DNA of 64,000 bases from Siphlonurus alternatus (Eukaryota; Arthropoda; Insecta; Ephemeroptera; Siphlonuridae), in the NCBI GenBank assembly GCA_949825025.1, contig OX463780.1, forward strand, positions 44,248,979 to 44,312,978. Direction: 5' to 3'. A program made the translations under genes and the position numbers. Positions 1-11,403 of the stretch are shown one piece after another; within the stretch, counting starts at the first letter, position 1, and each line of letters begins with the position of its first letter. The notes beneath the pieces were generated by a model. That model searched no databases. It saw nothing but the letters and a program-made list of their open reading frames with translations, and had not been told where the DNA came from.

Positions 1-143
1 TTGCTTTTAATTTACTATAAAAGTATTTTTATGAACAAAATAAAATAAGGATAATTTAAAGATTAACCAGTACCAGTTGCTACCTTTGTGTCAGACTTCC
101 TGGTTAAATAAATATCCCAGTACATTGCTATTCTTTTGTACAG

Positions 144-406
144 GATGGGGAGTTCCATCACTCTGATTTCTACCCTGGCCAGACTCTGTACGGTCCATTG
201 TCACTGCTGCACAAGGCTGAGTGGGTGCACATGAGCAAGGAGCTGAAGGCGGCACAAAAGCCGGGCAAGATGGTTCACACCATAGTCGAGAAGGTGGAGG
301 TAGACTCCGTCAACGTGCATTGGCAGTGCCGAGCGTACTCCAAGGACGGGGCGGGGACAGAGAAGGAGCAGCCCAAGCATCTCGTGCAGGGAGATGACCT
401 CAAGAG
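144..406 (+). CDS. UBE2O: UBE2O exon 1 in window
   Basis: Acceptor TTTTGTACAG ends at 143 and donor GTAAGA starts at 407. The exon opens in phase 0 with [19 protein letters not shown], a conserved N-terminal-region motif of UBE2O, and ends in phase 2. An upstream exon must exist, because the segment opens inside the fold after an acceptor. Confidence 0.93.
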
Positions 407-2469
407 GTAAGAAGAGAGCTAGGGTCAAGGGTCTACCGATATTAGTGGCGCAACCAGAAAATTGCCATCTTGATTTGTGTGGGTGGGAAATGAAAACATG
501 TTTTCTCCTTCTACCGTGTCTGGGGATAGAGAGGAACTATAAAATACCCCTGACTGGAAGCATGTAGTGCTCTCACAAATGGCACTGAGCCAAAGATAGC
601 TGGCAACAAGAATTCTGCTGTATTGATTTCTTGAATATCCATGTATCATTATATTATATGCTTGCCAAAGAGATATGAGAACTACATATTTTATCAATTA
701 TGACCATCTGTGAGTGTTGGTGAAGGCCAATTCTTTGCTACTGCTTATAAAACACATGCAATGTTTCATACTGTATGCATGCTAATTATTAACATTAGCT
801 ACGTCCTTTTTGTTTTCTGATCTTCATAAATTGCTTTAACTTGAGTAGACTAAAAAAGTCTATTGCTAAAAATTACAGGATAACATGAGGATTAACTCAA
901 ATTGTACTTACTGGTTTCAGCCTAAAATTAATTAATTCTGGCAGGATTCATCATTTTCATTATGAAAATATCATCACTACCTATGTGATTAGTTTCTTAG
1001 TTTACTCAACACATTTACCATTGAATTAAAACTAATGCCTGTGTCTAATTTCAGGTTAAGGATGATCAACGTATTTGAACCCTGCTCTCTTCAAGTTGGT
1101 GACCGTAACTTCTACACATTTCTTGATAACGACACTCTGCTATCCAAGGACCAGTGGAAACGCAAACAGAAGGACACATTCTCTTCCTTGAACCCCGACC
1201 ATGCTTGCATGAGGCCCAAGCTTAGCCCCAAGCGGTTGCCGCAGAACAAGACGGGCCCCGAGGTTGTGGGGGAGGATGATGAGGAAGAAGATGCAGACAG
1301 CAGTGCCGCAGCCTCGCCAGCTCACCACCTCACCATCCCACACGCCCACCACCTGAACCGAAAGTCGGACACCGAGCATGACGAGTGGGACACGGAAGAC
1401 ACTGGAAGCTTCTCAGACACGGCATCGCTCAGTAGCAACTGCAGCAACAGCTCTCAATGTGAGTGATAGACTAGAGAGTTTGTTTTTGTAGAGATTTAAG
1501 TACAGCTTGGGACAGTTTGAATGTTTCAATTCAAATAGAAGATGCAGAATTAAAGCCTTAAGAAAAGAACACATTTTCAGTCACTCTATTTCAAACTGGT
1601 TTTAAATTCACCACAACTCCATAAACTGTGTAGCATTGTCCCAAAATCTGAGACTGGCTAACATTTATTCTGTCCTGAAGAGTACATTTAGCAATTTGTT
1701 TTTTTAACTAATTTTTGTTATGTAATGTTGCACGGTGTATGATATTTTAAAAACAAAAATTGATGTTTATTAGATTAATTTAGCTGATCAATTTATCATT
1801 TAAATAAGCAACATACAAGCGGGTAGGGATTTTTTTTTTTTTTGCTACTTCTGTTTATGATATAATTATTGCTGTGCTAATTGCTTGCAACGGTTCAATC
1901 TGACTGGTTACAGCTTTTGTTATACCCATCTATACAGCCACTTGGCACGCCATATATCGGATGTTGATGACTACCTTTGTCTGTGGAGTCAACCTATTAA
2001 GGCTCTTAACAACGGCAGTCATTTCTAGATGGTTCAAGCCGAACCGCCCCTTAAAACGTATGTCAACAATGGTTTTAATGTCGGATGTGCTGGCTACTGT
2101 ATATAGAATTATTAATCCTAGTTTTCAATGTGTGGTAAACATTTTAACTGTTGGTAACTTTACAGCATTTAAATGTTATTACTAATTTTACTTAATATTG
2201 TTAATGTACCGGTAGCTCTGGGGGAAACTGTTAAGAGTTTATATGTTCATAAGTTTTTATTATTAAATGTTATGTAGTATTTTTTTTTTTTTTTTAAATA
2301 GTATTTAACTACAATTTTTTGCCTCTGAATTGAAGTTTGGTAACCAAGATGAATAGTTGGCAAATGAACCTTCTAATGCCTTCTTTTCTGATATGATTAC
2401 GTTGAGAATTTCTTTATTTTTGGGGGGGTTCATTTAAACAACTGCAATTTATTTTGTTATTTTTGCCAC

Positions 2470-2500
<31 letters not shown>

Positions 2501-5500
2501 CAAATTTTATACTATCAAAGAAAGAGAAGAAAAATATTGTAAATGAACATTTACCAAGTTTGTACTTATCAGAAGCATTTAAAAGTTTCGGCGCCATAAT
2601 TGCTTATTTTTTCATTAACATTTAGTTTCATTTTTTTTCTCAGTAAACTACTTCATATCATTTTTATTTTACTGCTAATATTAAATCTTGCTATTTCAGA
2701 TAAGTTTCTTCAAAAAGGTAGAAATTTGTTTAGTTTGCTGAAGCCAATGTCAACACTGTACTGGTGTTTTGAGGTGATGATTTTGTCATAAATACCTTGT
2801 AGTAACTTACAATACCTTAACAAAGACATGATCTCTCATCTAACTGAGACTTCTTTGTGTTTCTGTAGGCAAGAAGAAAAAGGGTCCTGCACTGATGACA
2901 AAAGTTCTAAAGAAACGGAAGCTGCGTCGAGCCAAGAGGCGACAGACTCTTCCCTCGTTCACCATCAAGCCTGGAGACCGTGTGGTGGTGGAGACACTGT
3001 CGACCTCCTCGCTAGCCGACGTAGTGTGGCAGGACGGCTCGGTGGAGCAGTGCATCCCCTCAACGCTGCTCTACCCCATCCACCACCTGGACGACAAGGA
3101 GTTCTTCCCAGGGGACTTCGTAGTCGAGAACAAGGAGGACGCCCTCATGCAGGTCTACGGAGTGGTGCAGAGTGTCGACCATGCAGGACGTACGGCAAGG
3201 GTCAAGTGGTTCCGAACATACACCTCCTGTGACGACCCCAAGTAAGCAATTTTTTAGCATTGGTGGTATCTTGGTTTTATTATTATTTTTTTTCTGTAAC
3301 TGGAGTAAAATTTTTGACAAAATATATATTTTTTTTTGCAATGATACTGTAATATGGGGATCTTTTTACAAATAGGAAAAAAGGGTCTCTGTTAGATTTA
3401 GCAAACTTTCAAATTATTGTTTAGAATGTTTAATAATTTCCAGCATTAGTGCTTTAAAATGAGCAAATATTTATTGAACTTCTATTTCCATGTCCCTGGT
3501 GAACCAAATTTAATTAAAAACTACTCACTTTGTTCTTCAATTCTACCAGCTTACACAGCTGTATCAGTAATAGTAATAACAGGCAGGAATTTTACTATGC
3601 TCTAGATATAATATTGTGCTGATTGACCTCTTTTGTCACAGGCCGTCACAGCTGGAAGACAACGAAGTGAGTGTGTACGACCTGAAGGATCATCCTGACT
3701 TCCAGTACCGGCCAGGCACCGTGGTCATCAGGGTAGCCAACTTTGAGGGAGAGGACGCTTCCTGCACTGCTGGCCAGGTGCTGGACAACTACCCTGAGGG
3801 CAGGGTGAGTTGCAATAAGTCACCAGCTAACAGTAAAATTATTTGTAATAACTAGCGGTTCTTTCTTAGGTTTTAAAACATTTGATTTTTTTTCAAGTAT
3901 TAGGTCTGTTCATAAATACACAATCAGAAAGAATCGATTATAATTGATGAACCTTATGTTATATGTATAGAAGGTTCATCTCAAATAATTGATTCTTTCT
4001 GATTGTGTATTTACGAACAGACCTATTGTTTTTAGTTTATTGTTAGGTACATTGCAGTACAATAGCATTGCAACGTAGAACAACTCAAACAGACTAAATA
4101 AATATAATATTCTATAAATAATGATATAATACAGATTTTTGAATTCCTTTTTATAAAAACTATCCATTGAATAACTATAGCCGTTGAGTGTAATCAAAAA
4201 TTGATGTGTAAAATGTTTTTTAATCTAATTGTTATTCTGTGAAATTATTAAAACGTTTTCTAAACAAAGGAAAGCAAAACCATGCTAGCTAGATGCAGTG
4301 TGTAGTTTTATTTTCTTAATATTTGTACTAAAAGTAACAATTCATTATCTCGAAATACTGCTATCCGTCTGACCATGTGGCTGTGTGTGCAGGTCCAGGT
4401 GTGGTGGGTGGATGACCACGTGTCCATGTGCTGGCCGCAGGACCTCTACAAGGTAGGGGAGTACGACAGTGACGAGGGAGAGCTGTGGGACGACGGGGGC
4501 AGCGACGCCTCCTGGGAGACTGAATCTGAAGACTGCTACATCGCCGACGTCAGGTGAGCTTAGACAGTAAACATAGGGAGCAAAAAACTTGAGTTTAAAA
4601 GAATGAAATGGTTGGTAAATTAATTCATGTATTATTACAAGATCTTGTTTGATTTATTTTACATTTAGTACAACAAAGAAATTCATATTTGTAGGATAAA
4701 ATGTCCCAAAATATCCAAAGAAAATTTTATCACGGAAATAAAATTGTACTTTTACAAGTAGAGGTGTGAATTGCTGGTAGTAGAAAATATGGCTAAAAAG
4801 AAAACAGAAAGTCAATTTTACTTTAATTGTGTATAAAAATAAATTATGAGCAACACTTAACTCAAACGATGAATGTATAAAGTCTAGCCTAAGTTCCTTG
4901 ATTGAAATGGTTCATTCTTCTAAAGCCTGTATTACACCATACAATTTTGCATACAATTTTTCCTTGCAAGAAAATTTCATCTCCATACAAACAAATGGAG
5001 TTCAAGTTTTCTTGAAAGGAAAAATTGTATGCAATAGTTAGAAAAATGGTATCGTGTAATACCGGCTTAAGACACTGGCAGGACAGTTGTACTCACCCTC
5101 GTTAACTCATATTAATTCTGAAACCCTTGCAGCTGCCCTGAGGAGGAGATAGACGAGAGCCTGAAGCCGAAGCTGGGAGCCAACATTGAGAAGGCCAGGA
5201 TCGCCATGTCGAGGCTGGAGGAGATCTTCACCCAGAACCCTGCCCTGCAGACCACCGGCGTCATGAGGCAGCTGCTTGACGTCTACAAGGACTGCAGGTA
5301 ACAAATGTGCTGTGTCAAGCTAAACATTTGTACTAAAAGTACATATAGTACTCATAATGTCTTTATCTTTGTGTTGGTACTGTATTGAGGAATTGAAGCT
5401 AATTATTCAGTTTTATTATTTTATACCAAAAATTTTATTTATTTGATTTTGATGCTTTAGTTATGAGCTTTCAGTCATAATTGTTTTGCTTCAACATTAA

Positions 5501-8500
5501 TGTAAAATAATCTTTTGTGTACAAAATTTAATAGTGATTAACTTTTTATTTGTTATTTATTTATTTATTTATTTATTTTTTTTTTTTTCTTCCAGGTATC
5601 TCGACAAGCTAATGGGTACCACATTTTTCCACGAGAGTCACTTCCAAGGCTTATTAGAGCGAGTGCGAGAGCGAGGTCGAGCCAATGTGGCCCAACGTGT
5701 TGCCGACCAGGTCAGTCGTCTGTTCCGTTCAGGAGAGCGTCTGGGGGACGATGACCTTGCCCCCACCACCGGCAACTCCGCAACGTCCACAGAGAGTGTG
5801 AGGGCGGGGGACGACTCGGGAGTGTACATCTCCAACAAAGACAGTGGTAGCAGCCCCAGCGAGTCTCTCACCTCTGGAGAATTCTTGCTGAGCGAGAACC
5901 TTGCTAATCTAGAACGCCAAGTAGCCGCAGCAGCAAGCAATAACACCACTGATCTAGCCACACCAGAAATTGATTCAGCAACAAATAAAGTTCAAAAATC
6001 TTATGCAGATGTAACTAAACAACGTTCAAATAGTAATGCTTCTTCATCATCACCAGAAGAACTCCGTTCTTTTAATGTTTGTGTCAAGTTATGTTCATTA
6101 ATCAAAGGTCAGTTATTGAATGCTCTCACAGAAGTTACGGCTAGGTTTGGAGGACAAGTCAGTCTCAGTCAGGCTCAGCTCTCAGAGTCTCCTGACGTTG
6201 GCAAGAAGGAAGAGGGACAGATTGAAGAGGCTGCCTCTGTTGAGGGGGTGGTGCCAGTGGTTGGAACAGCTCCGTTAGCAACCTGTGAGGAGCCCGACCT
6301 GAGCACCGAGCCCGAGGCGAGTGCACCGTTAGTGCAGAATGGACACCCTGAGGAGCAGATTGGAGAAGGTAAACAAACTCTGAATTATTGGAACTTTTAA
6401 TTGTTTACACTGGAAGGTTGAATAAAATAAACATAAAATAAGTAATAAAAAAAAAAAATAATTTAAAATAAATGTCACGAAACTTGATGAAATAGTGGAA
6501 CAGAGTAGAATTAAATTGCATCACAGCTTTATGTACTCATTTTGTCTAGCAATATCTATAAAACATTTTAAATTGCCCACTGTGGCATTATTATCTATGT
6601 ATTTTTTCTCTTGAGCTGCTTAAATTCTTAAACTTCAGCAACTGATAGCTACAATATTGTTTGCAGGTTTTGTGATAGAGGACTCTGCACCAAACACCCA
6701 CAAGTTCATCCTGACCATGTTCCAACCTACAGAGCCAAAGCTCTTTTTCCAAACAGTGAGGAAAGAGCACAAACTGTTAAAATCTTCTCTGCCCCCTGGG
6801 ATCTGTGTCAAAGGTTTTGAGGACAGAATGGTGAGGATAGAATTAATAAAATTTTAGTTGTCATCTCTTTAACTTTGTATAATTTTTTCACTAAGCTTCA
6901 TTTTTTCACTTACATTCAGCATCCTGTAAATTTGTATTGCCCTTCAAAAGAAAATATGAATTAAATTGTCCTAATGCGGGCACAATGATAAACTAATGAA
7001 TCTTTAAAATGTTCCTGATTGTATAAAGAAATATACAAAATGACTGAAGGACCTTTCTTATTTCCCCAGGACCTCTACTCGGTGATGATCAAGGGCCCCG
7101 CCAAGACGCCCTACGAGGATGGTCTCTTCTTCTTCGACTTCCAACTGTCTGCTAATTACCCGAAGGCTCCCCCTGTTTGCCACTACATCAGCTACTGCAG
7201 CGATCGTCTGAACCCAAACCTGTACGAGGACGGCAAAGTGTGTGTCAGTCTTCTGGGAACGTGGAGCGGAAAGGGCACCGAGGTGTGGACCCTCAACTCA
7301 ACCCTGCTGCAGGTCATTGTCTCCATACAAGGTATATCGTCAGGGGAATACTTTGCTAATGTGTTGTAATAAGGTCTTATAGACATTCAATATTAAAATA
7401 AGTTTTCAAGTACTATAGGCTCTCTATAAACAAATATTAAAACTTCTTTGTACAATATTTAAATTCATTTTTATTTAGGGAGGGAAAAAAATTGATAGTC
7501 CCTGATTGATTTCTTTTATATGTACATTACGTATGTATAACATTACCATACTTGACCCACATTTATTTGTGTCCACAGGTCTTATTCTAGTCAGCGAGCC
7601 GTACTTTAACGAGGCAGGCTACGAGCGCCAGAAGGGTTCTCAGCAGGGCCGTGAGAATTCTCGCATGTACAACGAAATGGTGGTGCTGAAGCAGGTGCAG
7701 GCGCTGAGCAAGCTCTTGCTGCAGCCACCTCCCGTCTTCAAAGAGGAGATCACCAGCCACTTCAGGAAGCACGCTTTCACGTGAGTCACCCTCACAACCC
7801 CTGTTAGTGGTTGCAGGTCTAGCACAAGATGATATTACAGACAGTGTAATTTTTATTTTCTTGTTCATCACATTTTATAACCTCCCCCCTCCCCTCAAAA
7901 ATATTATTATTATATAAATTTTATTTTTTCAAAAAAATATATTATATACTGGTACTGTAATTATGTTTTAAATGCACTAAAAATTCTCTATACAAATTAC
8001 AAATCATATGAGCATGTTTTAGTGTTAATCTTAAAAACTGTCATCACCATATTTTATCAAACTTTACTGTATTGTATTTTTTTTTTAAATAAAAAGTTAA
8101 TACCCTTGACACCATTTTACCCTTTCGGGTGTGGCCAGGCCAATATTTAGCCTTGTCAGTAAGAGTTATCTAGCGACTATGTTGGGGCTTACCAGGCTCC
8201 CAGAACCCTTTCCTGCACTTTTCTGGGCTCCTACTACCAGATCTGTGTAGCCTGCAGTGGCAGTGCAATACTGCAGGGCAGCGGAGTATAGACAGCCTTA
8301 AGCTGCCTTCCTCCTACCAACTCCATAATCTAGTAATCAGTCACACCCATTTAAATATTAGTCACACCCATATTTAAATGAAGTTCTGGTTAAAATTTTG
8401 TGTGATACACTTTAAAAAATATCCAAACCAGCTTTACTTTTGCTGCATTTGTCAGTTTTCTCCTATAATACTGCTAAAAATGCCCCAACTGTATGGCATT

Positions 8501-9107
8501 GATTTTTATTTCAGGCTGATCCGTCGTCTGGAGACATGGCTGCAGATCTCGGAACACTACAACAGCTCACACCCCCTGTCACCAACCACCCCCACAACCT
8601 TCAAGGAGGTGCACGGAGAAGGTACGAGCCTAATACAATATTTTTAGATATATTTCATTCCAGCCTCGCAGATTTAATTCTAAATTATTAGTCTCTCGAA
8701 ATTAGTAACTAGTATTATGAAAAAACCAAAAAGGTGTACCCTTATGGGACTATATTAAATATATACTATTCAGGGGTACACCTTTTTGAATCAGATAGTG
8801 CTAAGTAACGTAACTTTGCATTTTCTATTCCGTTCTGCAATAAAAAAAAAATCAAGCAGGTTCTCCATTGCCTGTATAAATGTATGTTATTTGTGTTTAT
8901 TATATAAACCTTGCCATGTTGCGGTAGGCTGTAGTAGTAATTGCCATTACTTTGTTCCCAGCAGTGGTGTCGAGTGTTGCCAACATCCAGCTCCCCGAGT
9001 TTCCGTTGATCCCTGCATCCAAGGGCTTCTGCCTCACCCTGCGTAAAACCCTTGTGTCGTTCCGCGAAGTGCTCGCCTCCGTGGGCATCACCGAGAACAG
9101 CAGTTAG
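144..9107 (+). CDS. UBE2O: UBE2O, E2/E3 hybrid ubiquitin-conjugating enzyme (5' truncated by window, 12 exons)
   Basis: This gene encodes a giant ubiquitin-conjugating enzyme that also selects substrates; known members mono- or multi-ubiquitinate orphan proteins such as ribosomal subunits and act in cytosol and nucleus. Exons are 144-406, 1055-1458, 2869-3241, 3642-3804, 4393-4553, 5133-5297, 5596-6368, 6667-6830, 7070-7331, 7579-7780, 8515-8621 and 8962-9107. They sum to 3183 nt, or 1060 residues plus TAG. All introns are GT-AG and all phases join. In order, the protein holds SH3-like conserved regions, lysine/arginine-rich NLS-like stretches, an acidic stretch, a Ser-rich and coiled-coil-like linker, and a UBC domain with LNPN and [10 protein letters not shown], whose Cys (7241-7243) is the expected catalytic residue. 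The human protein is about 1290 residues, so roughly 230 N-terminal residues lie before the window. Only UBE2O has this UBC signature joined to such a long N-terminus, so the call is firm. Confidence 0.96.
407..1054 (+). other. UBE2O intron, no further feature seen
   Basis: AT-rich intron between window exons 1 and 2. I see no repeat, RNA gene or conserved motif in it. Confidence 0.8.
1055..1458 (+). CDS. UBE2O: UBE2O exon 2 in window
   Basis: Acceptor TAATTTCAG, donor GTGAGT at 1459. It codes [20 protein letters not shown] and then a low-complexity part with an acidic run ([10 protein letters not shown]), His-rich patches and a Ser/Thr-rich end typical of a disordered linker. Confidence 0.93.
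1459..2868 (+). other. UBE2O intron with homopolymer T tracts
   Basis: A 1410-nt intron with several poly(T) runs (near 1830, 2280 and 2470). The small open frames in it (for example 1961-2185) lack splice signals and biased codon use. Nothing else is supported. Confidence 0.75.
2869..3241 (+). CDS. UBE2O: UBE2O exon 3 in window (basic NLS-like segment)
   Basis: Acceptor TTTCTGTAG, donor GTAAGC at 3242. The exon opens with CKKKKG and [14 protein letters not shown], a lysine/arginine cluster matching the nuclear localisation segments known in UBE2O. An SH3-like beta-rich region follows ([22 protein letters not shown]). Confidence 0.94.
3642..3804 (+). CDS. UBE2O: UBE2O exon 4 in window
   Basis: Acceptor TTGTCACAG, donor GTGAGT at 3805, end phase 0. 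It codes [20 protein letters not shown], a second conserved-region segment. Confidence 0.93.
3903..4023. mobile_element. 121-bp MITE with TA target duplication in UBE2O intron
   Basis: The ends are GGTCTGTTC and GAACAGACC, with 33-bp terminal inverted repeats differing at one position and continuing imperfectly to the centre. TA at 3901-3902 and 4024-4025 is the likely target duplication, as for Tc1/mariner-type elements. It cannot code for protein. Confidence 0.8.
4393..4553 (+). CDS. UBE2O: UBE2O exon 5 in window
   Basis: Acceptor GTGTGTGCAG, donor GTGAGC at 4554. It codes [20 protein letters not shown], characteristic of the family, and then an acidic tail ([14 protein letters not shown]). 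Confidence 0.93.
4924..5067. mobile_element. 144-bp MITE with TAA duplication in UBE2O intron (Harbinger-like)
   Basis: The terminal repeats begin AGCCTGTATTACACC, mirrored by a right end finishing GTGTAATACCGGCT. TAA flanks both sides (4921-4923 and 5068-5070). A TWA duplication is typical of PIF/Harbinger elements; the superfamily is inferred from that. The two arms fold along most of the element. Confidence 0.75.
5133..5297 (+). CDS. UBE2O: UBE2O exon 6 in window
   Basis: Acceptor CCCTTGCAG, donor GTAACA at 5298. It codes a helical, charged stretch ([18 protein letters not shown]), probably the start of the coiled-coil region before the UBC domain. Confidence 0.92.
5596..6368 (+). CDS. 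UBE2O: UBE2O exon 7 in window (long linker exon)
   Basis: Acceptor TTCTTCCAG behind a long pyrimidine tract, donor GTAAAC at 6369. At 773 nt it is the largest UBE2O exon here. It has a basic helix ([16 protein letters not shown]), a Ser-rich stretch ([11 protein letters not shown]) and little visible conservation. The middle (about 5890-6110) is clearly more AT-rich than both ends while staying open. Confidence 0.92.
6667..6830 (+). CDS. UBE2O: UBE2O exon 8 in window (UBC domain start)
   Basis: Acceptor TTGTTTGCAG, donor GTGAGG at 6831, end phase 0. It codes the first UBC helix and following strand ([20 protein letters not shown]). Confidence 0.93.
7070..7331 (+). CDS. UBE2O: UBE2O exon 9 in window (catalytic UBC core)
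   Basis: Acceptor TTTCCCCAG, donor GTATAT at 7332. It holds the E2 core: [18 protein letters not shown], then LNPN (the family's form of the HPN motif), then [12 protein letters not shown] with the active Cys at 7241-7243, and [20 protein letters not shown]. Nothing essential is missing. Confidence 0.97.
7579..7780 (+). CDS. UBE2O: UBE2O exon 10 in window
   Basis: Acceptor TGTCCACAG, donor GTGAGT at 7781. It codes [15 protein letters not shown] and [11 protein letters not shown], the C-terminal helices of the E2 fold. Confidence 0.95.
8090..8335 (-). mobile_element. Probable degraded retroposon block in UBE2O intron
   Basis: A sharply bounded, more GC-rich block sits in an AT-rich intron. 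Read on the minus strand it ends with an A-rich tail near 8090-8070. It contains a short stem (CCTGCAGT with ACTGCAGG). No open frame is evident and the family is not recognised. Confidence 0.35.
8515..8621 (+). CDS. UBE2O: UBE2O exon 11 in window
   Basis: Acceptor TTTATTTCAG, donor GTACGA at 8622. It codes a helix ([14 protein letters not shown]) and a Pro/Thr-rich turn. Confidence 0.93.
8727..8788. repeat. Short hairpin in last UBE2O intron
   Basis: CAAAAAGGTGTACCC pairs with GGGTACACCTTTTTG across an AT-rich loop of about 32 nt. It is possibly a solo MITE remnant. Confidence 0.6.
8962..9107 (+). CDS. UBE2O: UBE2O last exon with stop
   Basis: Acceptor GTTCCCAG, followed at once by CAG, giving a tandem NAGNAG choice. 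It codes [20 protein letters not shown] and ends SVGITENSS at TAG 9105-9107, with a second TAG directly after. Confidence 0.93.
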
Positions 9108-9168
9108 TAGCGGCAGAGGGCCCAGCGAGTGGGCCACCTTGCCTCCGACATTCTGGGGGAGATCAGCA

Positions 9169-9316
9169 AAGTTAGACCATCACAGCAACCTTGACCGATA
9201 AATTATTATATCCATATTGTACAGAGAGTATCCAGCAATATAAAGTGATAAAATAAATTTCCTCAATCAGATACCTTCTCTCTGTACTTCATATTGGATT
9301 AAAGATGGTCTAACTT
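9169..9316. repeat. Nested inverted repeat in UBE2O 3' region
   Basis: AAGTTAGACCAT (9169) pairs with ATGGTCTAACTT (9305). Inside, a GTACAGAGAG segment pairs with CTCTCTGTAC near 9279. It is an imperfect fold-back enclosing the candidate poly(A) signal, either a MITE or a UTR structure. Confidence 0.55.
9252..9257 (+). terminator. Candidate UBE2O polyadenylation signal
   Basis: AATAAA lies 145 nt after the UBE2O stop and is the first canonical hexamer downstream. Further AATAAA-like sites follow out to about 12.4 kb, so the transcript could be longer. Confidence 0.45.
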
Positions 9317-10979
9317 CTATCTAATCTCTCCTTGGTTCTTGCCCAAGGATCTCTGCTGTCCTTCAACTCAAATCATAGCTTTAAGTATTCAAACTCGCGT
9401 CCAGCAGTTTTTTGGGAGGCCTTGCAAGGTTATTTTGTATGCATAGTTGTTTGTAAGAGGTGAGGGAAAAAAAAAAAAGTTTTTTTTTTCTTAACCTCTT
9501 CTTTTTAAGCTTAAATAATAATATATCAGATCATCCTTGCTATATTCAACAAATTTATACTTAAGCTGACGAATTATTTAGTTAGTTGTATTATTTATTA
9601 ATATATAAAATACGTATTACAAAAAAAAAATGCATCAACATAATTATTACTTTAAATGATTGTGCAATAAAAGCTTAAGTATTTTGAAGATCATGATGAT
9701 AATACTATTGCAGTGCACAGTTGTCTGAAGATAAATAATATTGTTTATTGTACTCTCTCGAGGTTAGTGATATGTTACGAATATTTGCAAAGTAGTAATG
9801 GTACCTTTGTTTATTTTATTGTAAAAAAAAAATTGTATCAAAATATATATTTATAGCTTCCAGATTTTCTAAAAAAAAAACTTCACTTAGCTTTTTGTAT
9901 TTTTTATTTGTTAGCATGAAGTCTGGAAAGTAATTCAATTTGTGTGTCATTATAATATAATCCTAAGTTATTAGTGTTTTTATATAAGAGGATTGTTAAA
10001 GGAACGGCTAATTGAAATTCTAATTGTTACCAAGTATATTAAGAAACATTGTATTAGGAACAAAGTCTTAACTAAAAAAAAAAAAAAAAAAGATGATGAT
10101 GATGGCTCAATAATGCTTTAATATTTGGAAAATTCAAGAAAATTCTTTAAATTGTTTTCACATTTTATTGGGTCATCTTAATTTTAAAATCACAAAAATG
10201 ATACTTACAAAGGATTGAGATAGCCAGCAAAGCTTTAGTAATAATTAAGTTGCTTTGTGCTAATAAAATTTGAGCATTCTAATTGGCCACATCAAGGTGA
10301 ATGCTACATATTTCTAGCACATTTTTTCTCACCATCATTACTAAGAAATCACAGTTCCTGAAAATCTTGCATCTTTAAATTTGTAGGTTACACTTTCTCA
10401 AAATTGGCAAAGTAAGATTTTCAACTTTTTCTGAGTTATTAATAGCCTTGCTAGCTATGTCTTTGTTTTTTAAGAGTATCATAACCACAATGGTGTTATC
10501 CGACTTAAATATTTTATAAATATAGAAAAAAAAAACTAATTCTAAAATTATTACATCAGCAATAATGTTCAGCCTCTTTAATTAATGTGTTTTATTTATT
10601 TTGCTCAATTTTCTTTGTTTTATGCTAGAAATAGCACAGGTTTTCAAGTTTGCATATTGATTCAATGTATTTCTATAGTCCAAAGATAATATTGTATTAA
10701 CATATACAATAATCATCCACCAAATAGCTTAAATCATGTGTCATTCATTTGCATAATCAAATTATTATAAGTCAAACATGTTTTCTTTCCGATCTGACGT
10801 TTTTCTTACTCTAAGTGCAGCATTGCATTAAAATCAGATCTGGCATTTTTATCTTAAAATAATTTATGTTGTTTTCAGAAAGTATTTTTAATGAAAATTT
10901 TCACATCATCACATTTTAAGTGTTATTTTTAATGTTTGTGTTTTGCCACTTAATATATCTCTATTTCATGGCTTTATTA
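9317..10979. other. UBE2O 3' flank, AT-rich
   Basis: Either distal 3' UTR or spacer. It holds A and T homopolymers (near 9465, 10075 and 10525). I see no gene or further repeat. Confidence 0.7.
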
Positions 10980-11403
10980 AAGGGGTACCAAATTGAATAC
11001 TTTTTTTTTATATGTTCGGGCAGCTACGAATTATTCTAATATCCCTGTGGCTCAATATTTACGTATGATGCCTAGTTATTTTACAATTAATTATTTAGTT
11101 TAAAAAGTGAGTTTGAAAACCGTTGGTTGATTCAAGCATGCCCGCGGCCGCAGCGGCCGGTGATACGACAAGAAGGGGGCGGGAGGAGGTTCCCCCCGAT
11201 TCGCGGGAGATTCTCGTCGTATCAGCGACTGCTGCTGGAGCGCACCGACTTGAATCAACCAACGGTTATCAAACTCACTTTTCAAACTAAATAATTAATT
11301 GTAAAATAACTAGGCATTGTACGAAAATATTGAGCCACAGGGATATCAGAATAATTCGTAGCTGCCCGAATATGTAAAAAAAGTATTCACTTTGGTACCC
11401 CTT
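10980..11403. mobile_element. 424-bp fold-back element with GC-rich core
   Basis: The left end AAGGGGTACCAAATTGAATA mirrors the right end, and the arms stay similar for about 150 bp each, including GTTGGTTGATTCAAG versus CTTGAATCAACCAAC. The centre (about 11135-11250) is strongly GC-rich with NotI- and SacII-like GCGGCCGC/CCGCGG strings, and has a smaller inverted pair GATACGAC/GTCGTATC. There is no coding capacity and no clear target duplication. Confidence 0.8.

Noticed and set aside
1961..2185. Possible extra UBE2O exon
   Set aside because: The flanking exons join in phase without it and it lacks credible acceptor and donor sites.
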